Shown: positions 25,681 to 35,060, counted from the first letter of the stretch. The stretch is 64,000 nucleotides of DNA from Anaerolineae bacterium (GCA_022843385.1 JALHNT010000015.1:1-64000); one strand, 5' to 3'. Made by a program: numbers and translations. The notes: generated by a model not told the origin, from the sequence alone.

Positions 25681-27585
25681 ATGCCGTTGTTCGTTATTTT
25701 TGTCTTCGGTGCCGTCGTCTTTGGGGCGGGGGCGATGTTGGCTCCCGCCTGGCCGACAACCCAGCCGCGCATTGGCTTCATGGCGGCGCTGGCGCTCGGT
25801 CTCATCATGGGCGGGGCGATATTCTGGGCGATGTTGTTCGGCTGGAACACGCTGGTGATCGATTACCTGTTGTTCGCGCTGGTCACATCGATCTTTCTCT
25901 TTGGCACCCTGTCCTATGGGCAGAAGCGGGCGGAAGAACGCGGCGAGACGCTGCTGGATGCCGATCAGGGCTGGCCGGGGCCGCGCGATCTGCTGATGTT
26001 CGGCTTCATCGCCCTGATCTTCATCGCGCCGATGCTGGTGCTGCCGGTGCCGCTGGGGACTGATGCACAGGGGTTCGGTTATCTGGGGCTGATGACGCGG
26101 CTGGATGGCAGCTTTCGCACCCTGGCACCCTGGCACCCGGAGATCGAGTATCTGTATGCGCCGGGTTTCACCCTGCTCATCGCCTATCTCAGCCAGCAGT
26201 TGAACCAGGGGATGCACGCCGTCCAGATGGGGATGAGCGCGGTGCTGGCGCTATTGGTGGTGTGGCTGGCCTATGATCTGGGGTCGGAGCTGCGTGACAA
26301 GCGGTTGGGGCGGGCGATGGCGCTGGTGATGTTTTTCAGCGTCGGCTTGTTCACGGCCTACATGGACTCGCATTATACGACGCTGCTGGGGATGGTCTTC
26401 GGGCTGGCCTTTCTGATCGGCGTCTTTCGTTATTTAAAAGAGCAGCGGCTGGTGGATGCGATAGCGGCAGGGTTGATGCTGGGGGCGATGGTGCTGTCTC
26501 ACCCGGATACGACCATCATCTTCGCCCTGGGTTACGCGCCCTGGCTGCTGCTGATGGGGTTGGGCCGGCCGCGCCCGACGCTGCGGACATGGCTGGTGCT
26601 GGCGTTGGGTATCCCGGCGTTGGCGCTGTTGGCGATCTCGCCCTGGCTGCTGAATATCCGCGATCTGCTGGGGTCGAACATCGTGTCGCCGTTCGCCCGC
26701 AACCCGGAATACTGGCGGCTGATGGTGCTGTATCATGGCGTATGGATTGTGCCGGCAGCGCTGGTAGGGGCGGTCATTGGACTGCGCCAGCGAAATCAGG
26801 CGACGCTGCTGGCGGTGATCTGGCTGGTGATGATCGTCGAGTTCGCGCTGCTGGGCATCCTGGAGCGGCTGGCCCCGGCGCTGATGGCTCCGCTGCTGCG
26901 CTACGATTATCCTTTCAGCATCGCCTGGCATGGGCCGATTGTGCCGTACAGCATCCTGGGCGGGGCGGCTGTGCTATGGGCGTGGGAGCGCTGGCTGGCA
27001 GGGCGCTGGGGGGTCTGGTTGCAGCGGGCGGCGATACCGTTGTTGGCGGTCGGGATGGCGCTGGTGCTGCTGGGCGTGATTTTTCACCAACCGCTGCTGG
27101 CGTTCAGCAAGGGGCGGGTTGGCTTCTTCGGCACCTTTTCCTCGGCAGCCGATGTGTCGGCGATGCAGTGGATTGAGCAGAATACGCCGGCAGATGCCCG
27201 GCTGCTGAACTTCCCCGGTTCGCAATTTGATAATTCTCACGAGAGCGATTGGGTGCCGGTGATCGCTGAGCGCGACAGCGTCTATTATCGCTGGCAGCCC
27301 TTCTTCCGCCATAACGAAGCCAGCATTGCCGAGCAGGATCGGCTGCGCGCTTTCTGGCTGAACCCGGCTGATCCGGACATGGCCGATCTGCTGGACGAGG
27401 CCGGGATTGATTATGTGATTGTGCCGCAGTTGGTGACCAACCCAGATAGCATCGCCGGCATGTTCCGCTGGCGGACGCCGTTCACCGAGCTGATCGAGAT
27501 GCAATCGTCACTGGCGGATGCGCCTTACTTGCGGCTGGTCTTCGACCAGGATGGAGCGCAGGTGTATGAATTCGCGCCGAACTAA
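25681..27585 (+). CDS. multi-pass membrane protein, glycosyltransferase-like
   Basis: A protein of about 634 residues from the ATG at 25681; an upstream TTG in the terminator stem is unlikely. It has about 13 hydrophobic segments, then a C-terminal extracytoplasmic domain of about 150 residues (WIEQNTPADARLLNFPG, YVIVPQLV). This topology fits GT-C type glycosyltransferases and related Chloroflexota membrane proteins. A GT-C-like acidic loop is not clear, so the enzymatic role is an inference from topology. It probably acts on envelope polymers or lipid-linked sugars if it is an enzyme. Confidence 0.72.
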   Translation: MPLFVIFVFGAVVFGAGAMLAPAWPTTQPRIGFMAALALGLIMGGAIFWAMLFGWNTLVIDYLLFALVTSIFLFGTLSYGQKRAEERGETLLDADQGWPGPRDLLMFGFIALIFIAPMLVLPVPLGTDAQGFGYLGLMTRLDGSFRTLAPWHPEIEYLYAPGFTLLIAYLSQQLNQGMHAVQMGMSAVLALLVVWLAYDLGSELRDKRLGRAMALVMFFSVGLFTAYMDSHYTTLLGMVFGLAFLIGVFRYLKEQRLVDAIAAGLMLGAMVLSHPDTTIIFALGYAPWLLLMGLGRPRPTLRTWLVLALGIPALALLAISPWLLNIRDLLGSNIVSPFARNPEYWRLMVLYHGVWIVPAALVGAVIGLRQRNQATLLAVIWLVMIVEFALLGILERLAPALMAPLLRYDYPFSIAWHGPIVPYSILGGAAVLWAWERWLAGRWGVWLQRAAIPLLAVGMALVLLGVIFHQPLLAFSKGRVGFFGTFSSAADVSAMQWIEQNTPADARLLNFPGSQFDNSHESDWVPVIAERDSVYYRWQPFFRHNEASIAEQDRLRAFWLNPADPDMADLLDEAGIDYVIVPQLVTNPDSIAGMFRWRTPFTELIEMQSSLADAPYLRLVFDQDGAQVYEFAPN

Positions 27586-27608
27586 CGTTTTGGCAGCCGG
27601 GTTTGGTA

Positions 27609-27614
27609 TATAAT
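27609..27614 (+). promoter_or_regulatory. -10 box upstream of amidase gene
   Basis: TATAAT is a perfect consensus -10 hexamer, 33 bp before the ATG at 27647. No good -35 hexamer stands at the right distance. Confidence 0.45.
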
Positions 27615-27646
27615 CAACTTATTGTTGCAAGCGTCGAGAACCTGCT

Positions 27647-28741
27647 ATGCCCGATGAGCATCCGCCACAATCGACTCCGCCGTCCGAACCGAAGCGCCCA
27701 TCGGAGATTCCGGCGTCCGTCACCTTTATGGAAATGATGCGGCAGGCGGCGGCCAAATCGGCACCGGTTCGTCCTGCCACTTCAGCCGATCAGTTGTTCG
27801 CGCGGGCAGGGGAGCCGGTACGCCGTACGCCGGTAGCCGCCCAAGCTCAAGCTCCAGCGCAGACCGCCACAGCGGTGACTGATGTCGACACCGAACAACG
27901 ACGCGAGGCCGCGCTGGAAGAGCAGCGCATCCAGCGCATCAAACGGCGACAGGCCAAGCGCCGCCGTCAGACCGTTAGCGTGTTGGGTGGGATTGTCCGT
28001 TCATTCCTGGTGGTGGTGGTGGCTGCCGGGTTGATGGCGACCATGTTCACCTGGTGGACGCCTTCGGAATTCATCAACGAACGGGTGCGGGCAGAACTGG
28101 TGGTGGCACAGGCGACCAGTCTGGCGACCTCGGCCCCAACCGCGATCCCGACTCCCAACTGGCTGCGGCGGGTGGGCATTGTCTCCGGTCATCGCGGGCC
28201 ACAGGTGCCGCCTGACCCCGGCGCGGTCTGCCCGGATGGCCTGACCGAGGCTGAGATCAATTTCGCCGTCGCACAAAAAGTTGTCCTCAAATTGCGCGAA
28301 CGCGGCTATTCAGTCGATCTGCTGGATGAGTTCGACCCGCGCCTGGATAATTATCAGGCGGCGGCGCTGGTCTCGATCCATGCCAACACCTGTAAGGATT
28401 TTGGTGAACGGGTGTCGGGCTATCTGATCGCGCGGGCGGCTGCCCGTACCGGTGTGGGGGCGGACGACATTCTGGTGGAATGCGTTGCCCGATATTATGC
28501 GATGGCGACCACACTCGAACGGCGGGCTGGCGTGACGATTGATATGACCGACTACCACACCTTCCGTGAAATCCATCCGTTGACCCCGGCGGCGATTCTG
28601 GAGCTGGGCTTCCTGCTGGCGGATCGGGATATTCTGACCGGTAAACAAGAGGAAATGGCACAGGGCATCACCAACGGCATTCTGTGCTTTATGGAACCGA
28701 ATACCCAATTATCGACCCCTACTGTTGCACCCGCAGGTTAA
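27647..28741 (+). CDS. N-acetylmuramoyl-L-alanine amidase (Amidase_3)
   Basis: A 364-residue membrane-anchored cell-wall hydrolase. A cytoplasmic N-terminal part (about 120 residues, Ala- and Arg-rich) precedes one membrane segment (SFLVVVVAAGLMATMFTWW). The C-terminal Amidase_3 domain shows zinc and catalytic residues in order: His in SGHRGPQ, Glu in TEAEINFAVA, His in SIHANTC and Glu in AILELGFL. The enzyme cleaves the bond between MurNAc and L-Ala in peptidoglycan outside the membrane. The large cytoplasmic head is unusual for this family. Confidence 0.88.
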   Translation: MPDEHPPQSTPPSEPKRPSEIPASVTFMEMMRQAAAKSAPVRPATSADQLFARAGEPVRRTPVAAQAQAPAQTATAVTDVDTEQRREAALEEQRIQRIKRRQAKRRRQTVSVLGGIVRSFLVVVVAAGLMATMFTWWTPSEFINERVRAELVVAQATSLATSAPTAIPTPNWLRRVGIVSGHRGPQVPPDPGAVCPDGLTEAEINFAVAQKVVLKLRERGYSVDLLDEFDPRLDNYQAAALVSIHANTCKDFGERVSGYLIARAAARTGVGADDILVECVARYYAMATTLERRAGVTIDMTDYHTFREIHPLTPAAILELGFLLADRDILTGKQEEMAQGITNGILCFMEPNTQLSTPTVAPAG

Positions 28742-28745
28742 ATCC

Positions 28746-29099
28746 ATGAGCAAAGAACTCGTCATGTATTCGCGTACCACCGGCTGTCCATTCGTCACTG
28801 TCGCCAAGCGGGTGCTGGATGATTACGCCGTCCCGTATCGCGAGGTCTTCATCGATCTGGATATGGAGGCGCGCCAGCGGGTGCTGAAGTGGACCGGCTT
28901 TCTTTCGGTGCCGACTATTGTCGTGGCGAACCCTGGCGCAGTCGTGCCAGAGCAAGAACCTGCCTATCTGGAGGCGGGTGTCAGTCCGCGTGGCATTGAT
29001 CGCGGGGCGATGATTACCGAGGCCAGCGCGGACCAGTTGACGGCCTGGCTGGTGAAGCATGGCTTTATCGAACAGCGCGAAGTTGAAACGAAGGGCTAG
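28746..29099 (+). CDS. glutaredoxin-family thiol-redox protein
   Basis: A 117-residue thioredoxin-fold protein. It has the active-site motif TTGCPFV with a single Cys (CPFV) and the cis-Pro segment SVPTIVV. This matches monothiol glutaredoxin/NrdH-like relatives. The C-terminal part is longer than in NrdH. The start is ATG at 28746, four bases after the amidase stop. The hydrolase gene follows immediately, so the three are likely cotranscribed. Confidence 0.8.
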   Translation: MSKELVMYSRTTGCPFVTVAKRVLDDYAVPYREVFIDLDMEARQRVLKWTGFLSVPTIVVANPGAVVPEQEPAYLEAGVSPRGIDRGAMITEASADQLTAWLVKHGFIEQREVETKG

Positions 29100-29957
29100 A
29101 TGATGACGCCGACCGAAAAAAGCCTGCTGGTCGATGGTCTGAAAGTTCATTATTGGGAGGGCGGCGATCCCAGCCAGCGCAACCTGCTGTTGATTCATGG
29201 CGGGTTGGGCGATGCACGGCAGCACTGGGAAGCCAGCATCGGGCTGCTGGCTGAACAGTATCATGTGCTGGCTCCAGACCTGCCCGGTTTCGGCGGGAGC
29301 GATCCACTGCCCCGGCTGCGGCTGGATGTGATGCTGCACTGGATGAAGTCGTTCATCGACGCCCATAAGATGGAGCAGACAGTGCTGGTCGGCCATGCCT
29401 TCGGCGGGCTGATGGTGCGTCTGTTCGCCGCTGTCAATCCGCGCTATGTGCCGGTGGTGGTGCTGGTCAATGGGGGGAGCGTGCCAGATGCTCCGCCGGC
29501 GCTGAAATTCATCCAGCGCATTCCCGTCCTCTCCACGCTGCTATTCAATAACTTTGCTAGGTCGCTGCTCTCCGAGACGACGCTGAAGCAGCTATTTCAC
29601 AACATTGACGCCGCCACTCCGGCTTTCCGGCAGAACGCGCTGGCGGCCTCGCCGGCTTATGCCCGGTTGCTGCAAATGCTGGTCGGCAGCGAAATTCCGG
29701 CGGAGCGCAATCCGCTGGTGCCGACGCTGCTCATCTGGGGACAGAGCGATCAGTTCACTCCTCTCAGCGAGGGCGAGGTCATCAAGGCCAGCATTCCGGG
29801 TTCAACCCTGCGACCGATTGTCGAGTGTGGTCACTTCCCGCAGCTTGAAGCGGCTGAAGTGTTCGCCTGGCAGGTCGATACCTTCCTGACTGAACTCTCC
29901 AAGCCAGCGACGCCTTCGCGTGGCGGCCCGAAGCAACTGCGAAACCTGTCTGGATAA
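29100..29957 (+). CDS. alpha/beta hydrolase fold protein lacking the Ser nucleophile
   Basis: A 285-residue alpha/beta hydrolase. The oxyanion motif LLIHGGLGDA and the strand PDLPGFGGSDPL are intact. The nucleophile elbow reads VGHAFGG, with Ala100 in place of the usual Ser. The acid in WGQSDQF and the His in ECGHFPQ are kept. Without the nucleophile normal ester hydrolysis is not expected; a lyase, binding or dead-enzyme role is possible. The gene begins one base after the glutaredoxin stop, with two adjacent ATG codons. Confidence 0.85.
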   Translation: MMTPTEKSLLVDGLKVHYWEGGDPSQRNLLLIHGGLGDARQHWEASIGLLAEQYHVLAPDLPGFGGSDPLPRLRLDVMLHWMKSFIDAHKMEQTVLVGHAFGGLMVRLFAAVNPRYVPVVVLVNGGSVPDAPPALKFIQRIPVLSTLLFNNFARSLLSETTLKQLFHNIDAATPAFRQNALAASPAYARLLQMLVGSEIPAERNPLVPTLLIWGQSDQFTPLSEGEVIKASIPGSTLRPIVECGHFPQLEAAEVFAWQVDTFLTELSKPATPSRGGPKQLRNLSG

Positions 29958-29973
29958 TCATTGGTTAACCTGC

Positions 29974-29979
29974 TACAAT
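29974..29979 (+). promoter_or_regulatory. extended -10 box before tRNA-Ser
   Basis: TGCTACAAT gives a TACAAT -10 hexamer with a TGn extension, 16 bp before the tRNA. An extended -10 can work without a good -35 box, which is absent here. Confidence 0.5.
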
Positions 29980-29995
29980 TTTGCCCGGTTCAACT

Positions 29996-30080
29996 GGAGG
30001 GGTAGCCTAGTGGACTAAGGCGCTCGCCTGGAACGCGAGTAAGGGTCACACCTTCGTGGGTTCGAATCCCACCCTCTCCG
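29996..30080 (+). tRNA. tRNA-Ser (GGA)
   Basis: An 85-base cloverleaf without encoded CCA. The acceptor stem GGAGGGG pairs with CCTCTCC, with one G-U pair. The anticodon stem CTCGC/GCGAG holds loop CTGGAAC with anticodon GGA. A long variable arm (TAAGGGTCACACCTTC) marks a class II tRNA, consistent with Ser. The T-arm is GTGGG-TTCGAAT-CCCAC. Confidence 0.96.
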
Positions 30081-30144
30081 CTCATGAATTTGCTCTCCGC
30101 AGAGGCGCAGCGATGCGCCTCTTTGCATCAGCGAAAGCGCAGCC

Positions 30145-30684
30145 ATGTTCACAGCGTTGTTCACCGGAAAACTGGTGCGGCTGGCCGCACCGCTGCCTGA
30201 AGACCGCGAGTCATTCGTGGTGTGGTCACAGCGCGACGATTACATGCGCCTGCTGGATGATGACCCGGTACGGCCGCTGGCACATGGCAGCTTCGACAGC
30301 TTCGGTTCCGCCCCCAACGATCATTCGTATTACTTTCATCTGCGCACGCTGGACGGCGATAAGCTGATCGGCTTTGTCGTCCTGTTCAATACCAAGTGGG
30401 CCAGCGGCTCGGCGGAGATGGCTGTTGGCATCGGTGAACCGGCCTATCGGGGACACGGGTATGGGTCAGATGCGCTGGGGCTGATCCTCAATTATGCTTT
30501 TTCCGAGTTGAACCTGTTTCGGGTCGGGTTGAGCGTGATGGATTACAACACCGCCGCCATTAAGGCCTATGAGCGCGCCGGCTTCGTGCTGGAAGGGCGC
30601 CGCCGTCAGATGGTGCTGCGCGAAGGTCAGCGTTTCGACCTGCTGTTGTATGGCATCACGCGCGATGAATGGATGCAGCGATAA
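30145..30684 (+). CDS. GNAT family N-acetyltransferase (RimJ/RimL-like)
   Basis: A 179-residue GNAT protein. The acetyl-CoA-binding motif A appears as GEPAYRGHGYGSDALGLILNYAF, and the region NLFRVGLSVMDYNTAAIKAYERAGF is typical of RimJ/RimL-like acetyltransferases. These transfer acetyl groups to protein N-termini or small amines. It begins 65 bp after tRNA-Ser and is followed by trmB after 3 bp. Confidence 0.9.
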   Translation: MFTALFTGKLVRLAAPLPEDRESFVVWSQRDDYMRLLDDDPVRPLAHGSFDSFGSAPNDHSYYFHLRTLDGDKLIGFVVLFNTKWASGSAEMAVGIGEPAYRGHGYGSDALGLILNYAFSELNLFRVGLSVMDYNTAAIKAYERAGFVLEGRRRQMVLREGQRFDLLLYGITRDEWMQR

Positions 30685-30687
30685 GCG

Positions 30688-31674
30688 ATGGAGAAGTTGA
30701 GCAGCCTGCGTCTGCCCTGGCCGGTAGATTGGGCAGGGTTGTTCGGTGCCGAACGTCCGCTGATCCTGGAGATCGGCTTTGGCTATGGTGCGTTTCTGAT
30801 GCATCTGGCGCGGCAGAATCCATCGGCTAACGTGGTCGGCATCGAGATCGCCAATCAATGTCTGGACGCGGCAGAACGAGCTGTCGTCCGCCAGCGCCTT
30901 AGCAATATCCGCATTATCCACTCGACCGCCGAGACGGCGCTGCACCATCTGTTTGTACCTGCCAGCCTGTCTCAGGTGCATATCAACTTCCCTGATCCCT
31001 GGTTTAAAACCCGTCACAGCCATCGCCGCCTGTTGCAGCGCGATACTCTCGATGCCATCGTCAGCCGACTACTGCCGGGTGGGGAACTGTATCTGGCAAC
31101 CGATATCATCGAATATGCCGAGATGAGCGCCGAGCTGCTGGCAGCTACGCCGGGGCTGGACAACCAGTTAGGGTCGGCCTGGGTCAACCAGATGCCGGGG
31201 CGGGTCGTCACCAAGTACGAGGGTCGCGCCCAACGTGAGGGCCGCGCCTGTTATTATTTCGCTTATCGACGTAATGAAATGACCGCGCCCGATGTGCCGG
31301 TCATCAGGGAAGAAGTGATGACGCATATTGTCTTTCAAACCCCGTTGACGCTGGATGAGATGCTCACGCCATTTGAGCGACAGGAATACAAGCGGGATGA
31401 CATGGTCGTCAATCTGGTGGCGGGTTATCGGGGGCAGCGGGTGCTGCTGTTCGAGGTCTATATCAAAGAACCGACGCTTGAGCAGCATGTGGCGCTGGTG
31501 CTGACGCGGCGCGAGCAGCCGGATGAATTCACGCTCAAGCTGGGGATGCTGGGTTATCCCCGTGTGACACCTGGATTACAGTGGGCGCTCAAACTACTGG
31601 GCGAGTGGCTGGTCAGCCTGCACCCCGATGCGCGGATCGTCAATCATACCGTTGGTCATCATCTGACCGGATGA
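30688..31674 (+). CDS. trmB: tRNA (guanine-N7)-methyltransferase with C-terminal extension
   Basis: Residues 1-205 match TrmB: SAM motif LEIGFGYGAFLMHLA, GIEIANQC, the signature INFPDPWFKTRHSHRRLLQ and TKYEGRAQREGR near the end. TrmB makes 7-methylguanosine at position 46 of tRNA. About 120 additional residues follow (from MTAPDVPVIRE), a mixed alpha/beta region that I do not recognise and that usual 210-240 residue TrmB proteins lack. The gene starts 3 bp after the acetyltransferase gene. Confidence 0.9.
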   Translation: MEKLSSLRLPWPVDWAGLFGAERPLILEIGFGYGAFLMHLARQNPSANVVGIEIANQCLDAAERAVVRQRLSNIRIIHSTAETALHHLFVPASLSQVHINFPDPWFKTRHSHRRLLQRDTLDAIVSRLLPGGELYLATDIIEYAEMSAELLAATPGLDNQLGSAWVNQMPGRVVTKYEGRAQREGRACYYFAYRRNEMTAPDVPVIREEVMTHIVFQTPLTLDEMLTPFERQEYKRDDMVVNLVAGYRGQRVLLFEVYIKEPTLEQHVALVLTRREQPDEFTLKLGMLGYPRVTPGLQWALKLLGEWLVSLHPDARIVNHTVGHHLTG

Positions 31675-31701
31675 CCCTGACGAGAAATCTGAGCCAAAAC
31701 A

Positions 31702-31729
31702 AAACAAGGGGCGTAAATGCCCCTTGTTT
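31702..31729. terminator. bidirectional terminator between trmB and ammonium transporter
   Basis: An 11-bp stem, AAACAAGGGGC/GCCCCTTGTTT, with a six-base loop. T-rich tails lie on both strands, and it sits between two convergent genes. Confidence 0.85.
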
Positions 31730-31749
31730 GTTGTCTTGCTCAGGGTGAA

Positions 31750-33207
31750 TTAGTCGCCGACGGCGGGGGCCTTCGACGGGCTCTTCACAACCGGTGCATT
31801 CGCATCATACGGCGGCAGCAGGTCGGGCATGTGCGACATGCCATGTTCGTAGTTGTCGATGCCGATCTCGTCGCCCTTGGCGTTGACGCGCAGGCGATTG
31901 ATGACCTTCAGCAGACCGAACATCAGTACCGAGGTGACGGCGCAGTAGACGATGACCGACGCCGACCCGATCAACTGGGTGACCAGGAGGCTGGCATTAC
32001 CGTAGAGCAGGCCGCCCTGACCTTCCATCGCGCCGCCAGCCGCGTAGGGGCCAGCGAAGAGCATACCCGGCACGGCGAAGATACCAATCGCCAGCGTACC
32101 CCAGATGCCGTTCGCGCCATGTACGGCGAAGGCCGTTACCGGATCATCGATCTTGGCTTTCTCGACCAGATCAGCGGCGATGATGACCAGGATACCGCCG
32201 ACCAGACCGATGACTACTGCTGCCCAGGGTTCAATGAAAGCGCAGGGCGCGGTGACGGCGACCAAACCAGCCAGCGAGCCGTTGAGCGCGGCGGGCAGAT
32301 CCCACTTGCCAGTGCGGAAGTAGACGAAGAAGATGCAGGCCATGCTGCCAGCAGCAGCGCCAAGGGTAGTGTTGAGCGTCACCAGACCGACCAGGCCAGG
32401 ATTGCCCATGCCCAGGGTCGAGCCGGGATTGAAGCCGTACCAACCGAACCACAGGATCATTGTGCCGAGCGTCGCCAGAGCGAGATTCTGCGGCGGGTTG
32501 ACTTTACCCCAGACTTTGCCCTTGCGCGGGCCGAGCATCCAGGCACCGACCAGGGCGATCACGCCGCCGACGGTATGAACGACGGTGCTGCCAGCGAAGT
32601 CATGCACACCCTGGCTGAACAGCCAACCACCGCCCCAGATCCAGTGGGCGACCACCGGGTAGATGAAAATAGCGATCAGGGCGCTGTAGATCAGGTCGCC
32701 GACGAAATCAGTCCGTTCGGCCATCGCGCCAGTGGTGATGGTGCTGGCGGTAGCGGCGAAGGCGAATTGGAAGAAGAACATGGTCAGCACGCTGATGTTG
32801 AGCGCTGGATACATCTCGCTCATCTGTGCCATGCCGGGGAAGAAATAGGTCGTCCCGAACAGGCCGCTGCCATTATCGGCACCGAAGGCGATGCCGAAGC
32901 CGACAGCCCACCAGACGAGGGCGGTCAGACCAGCGTCAATGAAGTTTTCCAGCAGGGCGTTGACTGCGCCTGTCTGACGGATGAGGCCGGTTTCAAGCAT
33001 GGCGAAACCGCACTGCATGAAGAAGACCAGGAAACCGGTCAGGAAGACCCAACTCGTATCAATCGAGACCTTCAATCCCATGATGTCGTCCATCGTCGCG
33101 GCGGTGGCATCCTGGGCGAATGACAACTGTGTGCCGAAGACGGCCAGAACTACGGTACAGATTGCCAGGAATATGACTTTTCGCCACATGCGATTCTGTC
33201 GTTTCAT
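31750..33207 (-). CDS. amt: ammonium transporter (Amt family)
   Basis: A 485-residue Amt channel. The start ATG at 33207 has a strong GGAGGG ribosome site and begins a signal peptide (MWRKVIFLAICTVVLAVFG...SFAQ); upstream in-frame codons lack this. About 11 membrane helices follow. Family stretches include FFMQCGFAMLETGL, GGWLFSQGVHDFAGSTVVH and HGANGIWGTLAIGIFA, which contain the pore His and Trp-rich segments. It conducts ammonium/ammonia across the cytoplasmic membrane. The C-terminal cytoplasmic tail is about 45 residues, with no fused PII domain, and no glnK gene is adjacent. Confidence 0.95.
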   Translation of the reverse strand: MKRQNRMWRKVIFLAICTVVLAVFGTQLSFAQDATAATMDDIMGLKVSIDTSWVFLTGFLVFFMQCGFAMLETGLIRQTGAVNALLENFIDAGLTALVWWAVGFGIAFGADNGSGLFGTTYFFPGMAQMSEMYPALNISVLTMFFFQFAFAATASTITTGAMAERTDFVGDLIYSALIAIFIYPVVAHWIWGGGWLFSQGVHDFAGSTVVHTVGGVIALVGAWMLGPRKGKVWGKVNPPQNLALATLGTMILWFGWYGFNPGSTLGMGNPGLVGLVTLNTTLGAAAGSMACIFFVYFRTGKWDLPAALNGSLAGLVAVTAPCAFIEPWAAVVIGLVGGILVIIAADLVEKAKIDDPVTAFAVHGANGIWGTLAIGIFAVPGMLFAGPYAAGGAMEGQGGLLYGNASLLVTQLIGSASVIVYCAVTSVLMFGLLKVINRLRVNAKGDEIGIDNYEHGMSHMPDLLPPYDANAPVVKSPSKAPAVGD

Positions 33208-33554
33208 TGATCCCTCCATTGGCGCTAGCTGAGATGGGGGCAGTCTACTATCACCAAAAGGATGCCATTCAGGTACACATCTTATGAAGTTTAGTGGTTG
33301 TAATTTGGTGAAATGTGACAGTGTAGTGACTGTTTTGGGGCGATGAGACATTCCCTACAAGCCGATGAAGTGTCGTTGGCGGAAAATCACGAAGTCAGTT
33401 GTGCAGAATGTATCAGCGTTTTTACCACTGAATTTCTCGACACTCACTATTGTCTTGGTGACTCTTGCTAAATTGACCCGAGGTTTATCGATACACAATT
33501 GGCACTGGACAGGGGATTGAGTATATCACCCCTGTCCACTTTGGTAGAAATGAA
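33208..33554. other. intergenic region with one hairpin
   Basis: This stretch separates two minus-strand genes. It holds a 10-bp inverted repeat, TGGACAGGGG/CCCCTGTCCA, at 33506-33538, just after the P450 stop. It has a 13-base loop and no T-tract. I see no gene in the remainder; it should contain the ammonium transporter promoter, but I could not pick a convincing one. Confidence 0.6.
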
Positions 33555-34907
33555 CTATAGAGCAAGCACCGGTTCGGCAACGGGCAAATGCACACGCATC
33601 TGGATGCCATGCCGGGGGCGCAGTGTCACCAGCGGCTGTGGCTCGATCTTCTGATTGGGGATGAGCGTGAGCTGGGTTTGCTGCAACACGGTTGCCAGAA
33701 TCAGTTGGGCTTCCATCATGGCGAACTGGTTGCCGATGCAAACGCGCGGGCCGCCGCCAAAGGGGAAATAGGCATACTTCGGCACATGCTCGTCCCAGCC
33801 GGGGGCGAAGCGTTCTGGCCTAAATTGTTCTGGTTCGTCCCAGAAGCGCGGGTCGCGGTGCAGCACATAGATGCTCATCATGATGATGCTTCCCCGAGGG
33901 ATGTCATAACCACCCAATGTGACGGGTTCGATGGCCTCGCGGCTGATGACCCAGGCTGGCGGATAAAGCCGCATCGACTCCTTGATGACCCACTCCAGAA
34001 GTGGCAGGTTAGGCAGATCAGTGATGGTTGCGGTGCGACCCGACAGGGCAGTATCCAGTTCTGCTCGCAGACGCGATTCGATTTCCGGGTGCTGACCCAG
34101 CAGATAGAATGTCCAGGCCAGCGCGTTAGCGGTGGTCTCGTGACCGGCGATGAAGAGTGTCATGGCTTCGTCGCGCACCTGCTGGTTGGTCATCTGCCCG
34201 CCATCATCCTCATCGACAGCCAGCAGCAGCATCGACAATAGATCGCCCTTGTCTTCGCTGGATTGGCGGCGTTTCTCGATGATATTCTGGATGGCCGCTT
34301 CCAATACCTGCCCAGCCCGCTGACGCTCGCGATATTTGGCGGTTGGCAACCAGTGATCGAAGGCAAACGGGCGCTGCATCCGGTCAATGGTGGCTTCAAG
34401 TCCAATCGTGATGGCGTCGCCAATGGCATCGGCTTCTCCGGTCATGTCGGCGTCGAACAGCGTCTTGCCGACGATACGCATGGTCAGCTCCATCATCTCA
34501 TGAGCGATGTCGAGCGTCGCCTGATCGCGCCAGCCGGCGACCATCTCGGTCGCATAGTCGGTCATAACAGCGGCATAAGCAGCGATGCGCTTGTGATGAA
34601 AAGCGGGCTGCACCAGTTTGCGCTGCCGCTTATGGAACTCGCCATCGCTGGTGAGCAATCCCTGACCAATAGCTTGCTGTGTGGCGCGTTTGAGGGTTGG
34701 CGATTTGTGGAACTGCTCCGGGTGCTTGACCAGCACATACTGAATGTCATCCGGGTTATTCAGTTGATAGGCGCGACGGGTGGCGATATTGAAGTGAACG
34801 ACATCGCCATACTGTCGTTGATTATTGACGAAGAATTCCAGCAGACCCAGTCCGGTTGGGCGGTTGAACAGCAGATTACCTTTTGGGCCCGGGGGTTGTG
34901 ATGACAT
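33555..34907 (-). CDS. cytochrome P450
   Basis: A 450-residue haem monooxygenase. It has the I-helix motif AGHETTAN, the ExxR motif within KESMRLYPPAW and the haem-binding loop FGGGPRVCIG with Cys390. There is no N-terminal membrane anchor, so it is a soluble bacterial type of the CYP4/102-like sequence style. It oxidises a hydrophobic substrate that cannot be predicted. No ferredoxin or reductase is adjacent. A GAGG sequence lies 8-9 bases before the ATG. Confidence 0.94.
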   Translation of the reverse strand: MSSQPPGPKGNLLFNRPTGLGLLEFFVNNQRQYGDVVHFNIATRRAYQLNNPDDIQYVLVKHPEQFHKSPTLKRATQQAIGQGLLTSDGEFHKRQRKLVQPAFHHKRIAAYAAVMTDYATEMVAGWRDQATLDIAHEMMELTMRIVGKTLFDADMTGEADAIGDAITIGLEATIDRMQRPFAFDHWLPTAKYRERQRAGQVLEAAIQNIIEKRRQSSEDKGDLLSMLLLAVDEDDGGQMTNQQVRDEAMTLFIAGHETTANALAWTFYLLGQHPEIESRLRAELDTALSGRTATITDLPNLPLLEWVIKESMRLYPPAWVISREAIEPVTLGGYDIPRGSIIMMSIYVLHRDPRFWDEPEQFRPERFAPGWDEHVPKYAYFPFGGGPRVCIGNQFAMMEAQLILATVLQQTQLTLIPNQKIEPQPLVTLRPRHGIQMRVHLPVAEPVLAL

Positions 34908-35060
34908 GCTAGACCTCTACACTCCATCCGTTTATGGACGCTTTGTATAGAATTACTATATGCTCGATGGAAGGCGTCGGTCAATAGCTGACGATGGGTC
35001 AATTGTAAATTGTGTGTAAAGGATCTTCACTCTGTGATTCGACGATTCCGTTCCTGCGCT

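Noticed and set aside
27590..27595. TTGGCA as -35 box of the amidase promoter
   Set aside because: Only 13 bp from the -10 box, which is too close.
31717..33123. Long plus-strand open frame opposite the ammonium transporter gene
   Set aside because: Antisense shadow; low-complexity Asp/Glu/Gln-rich translation without a start site.
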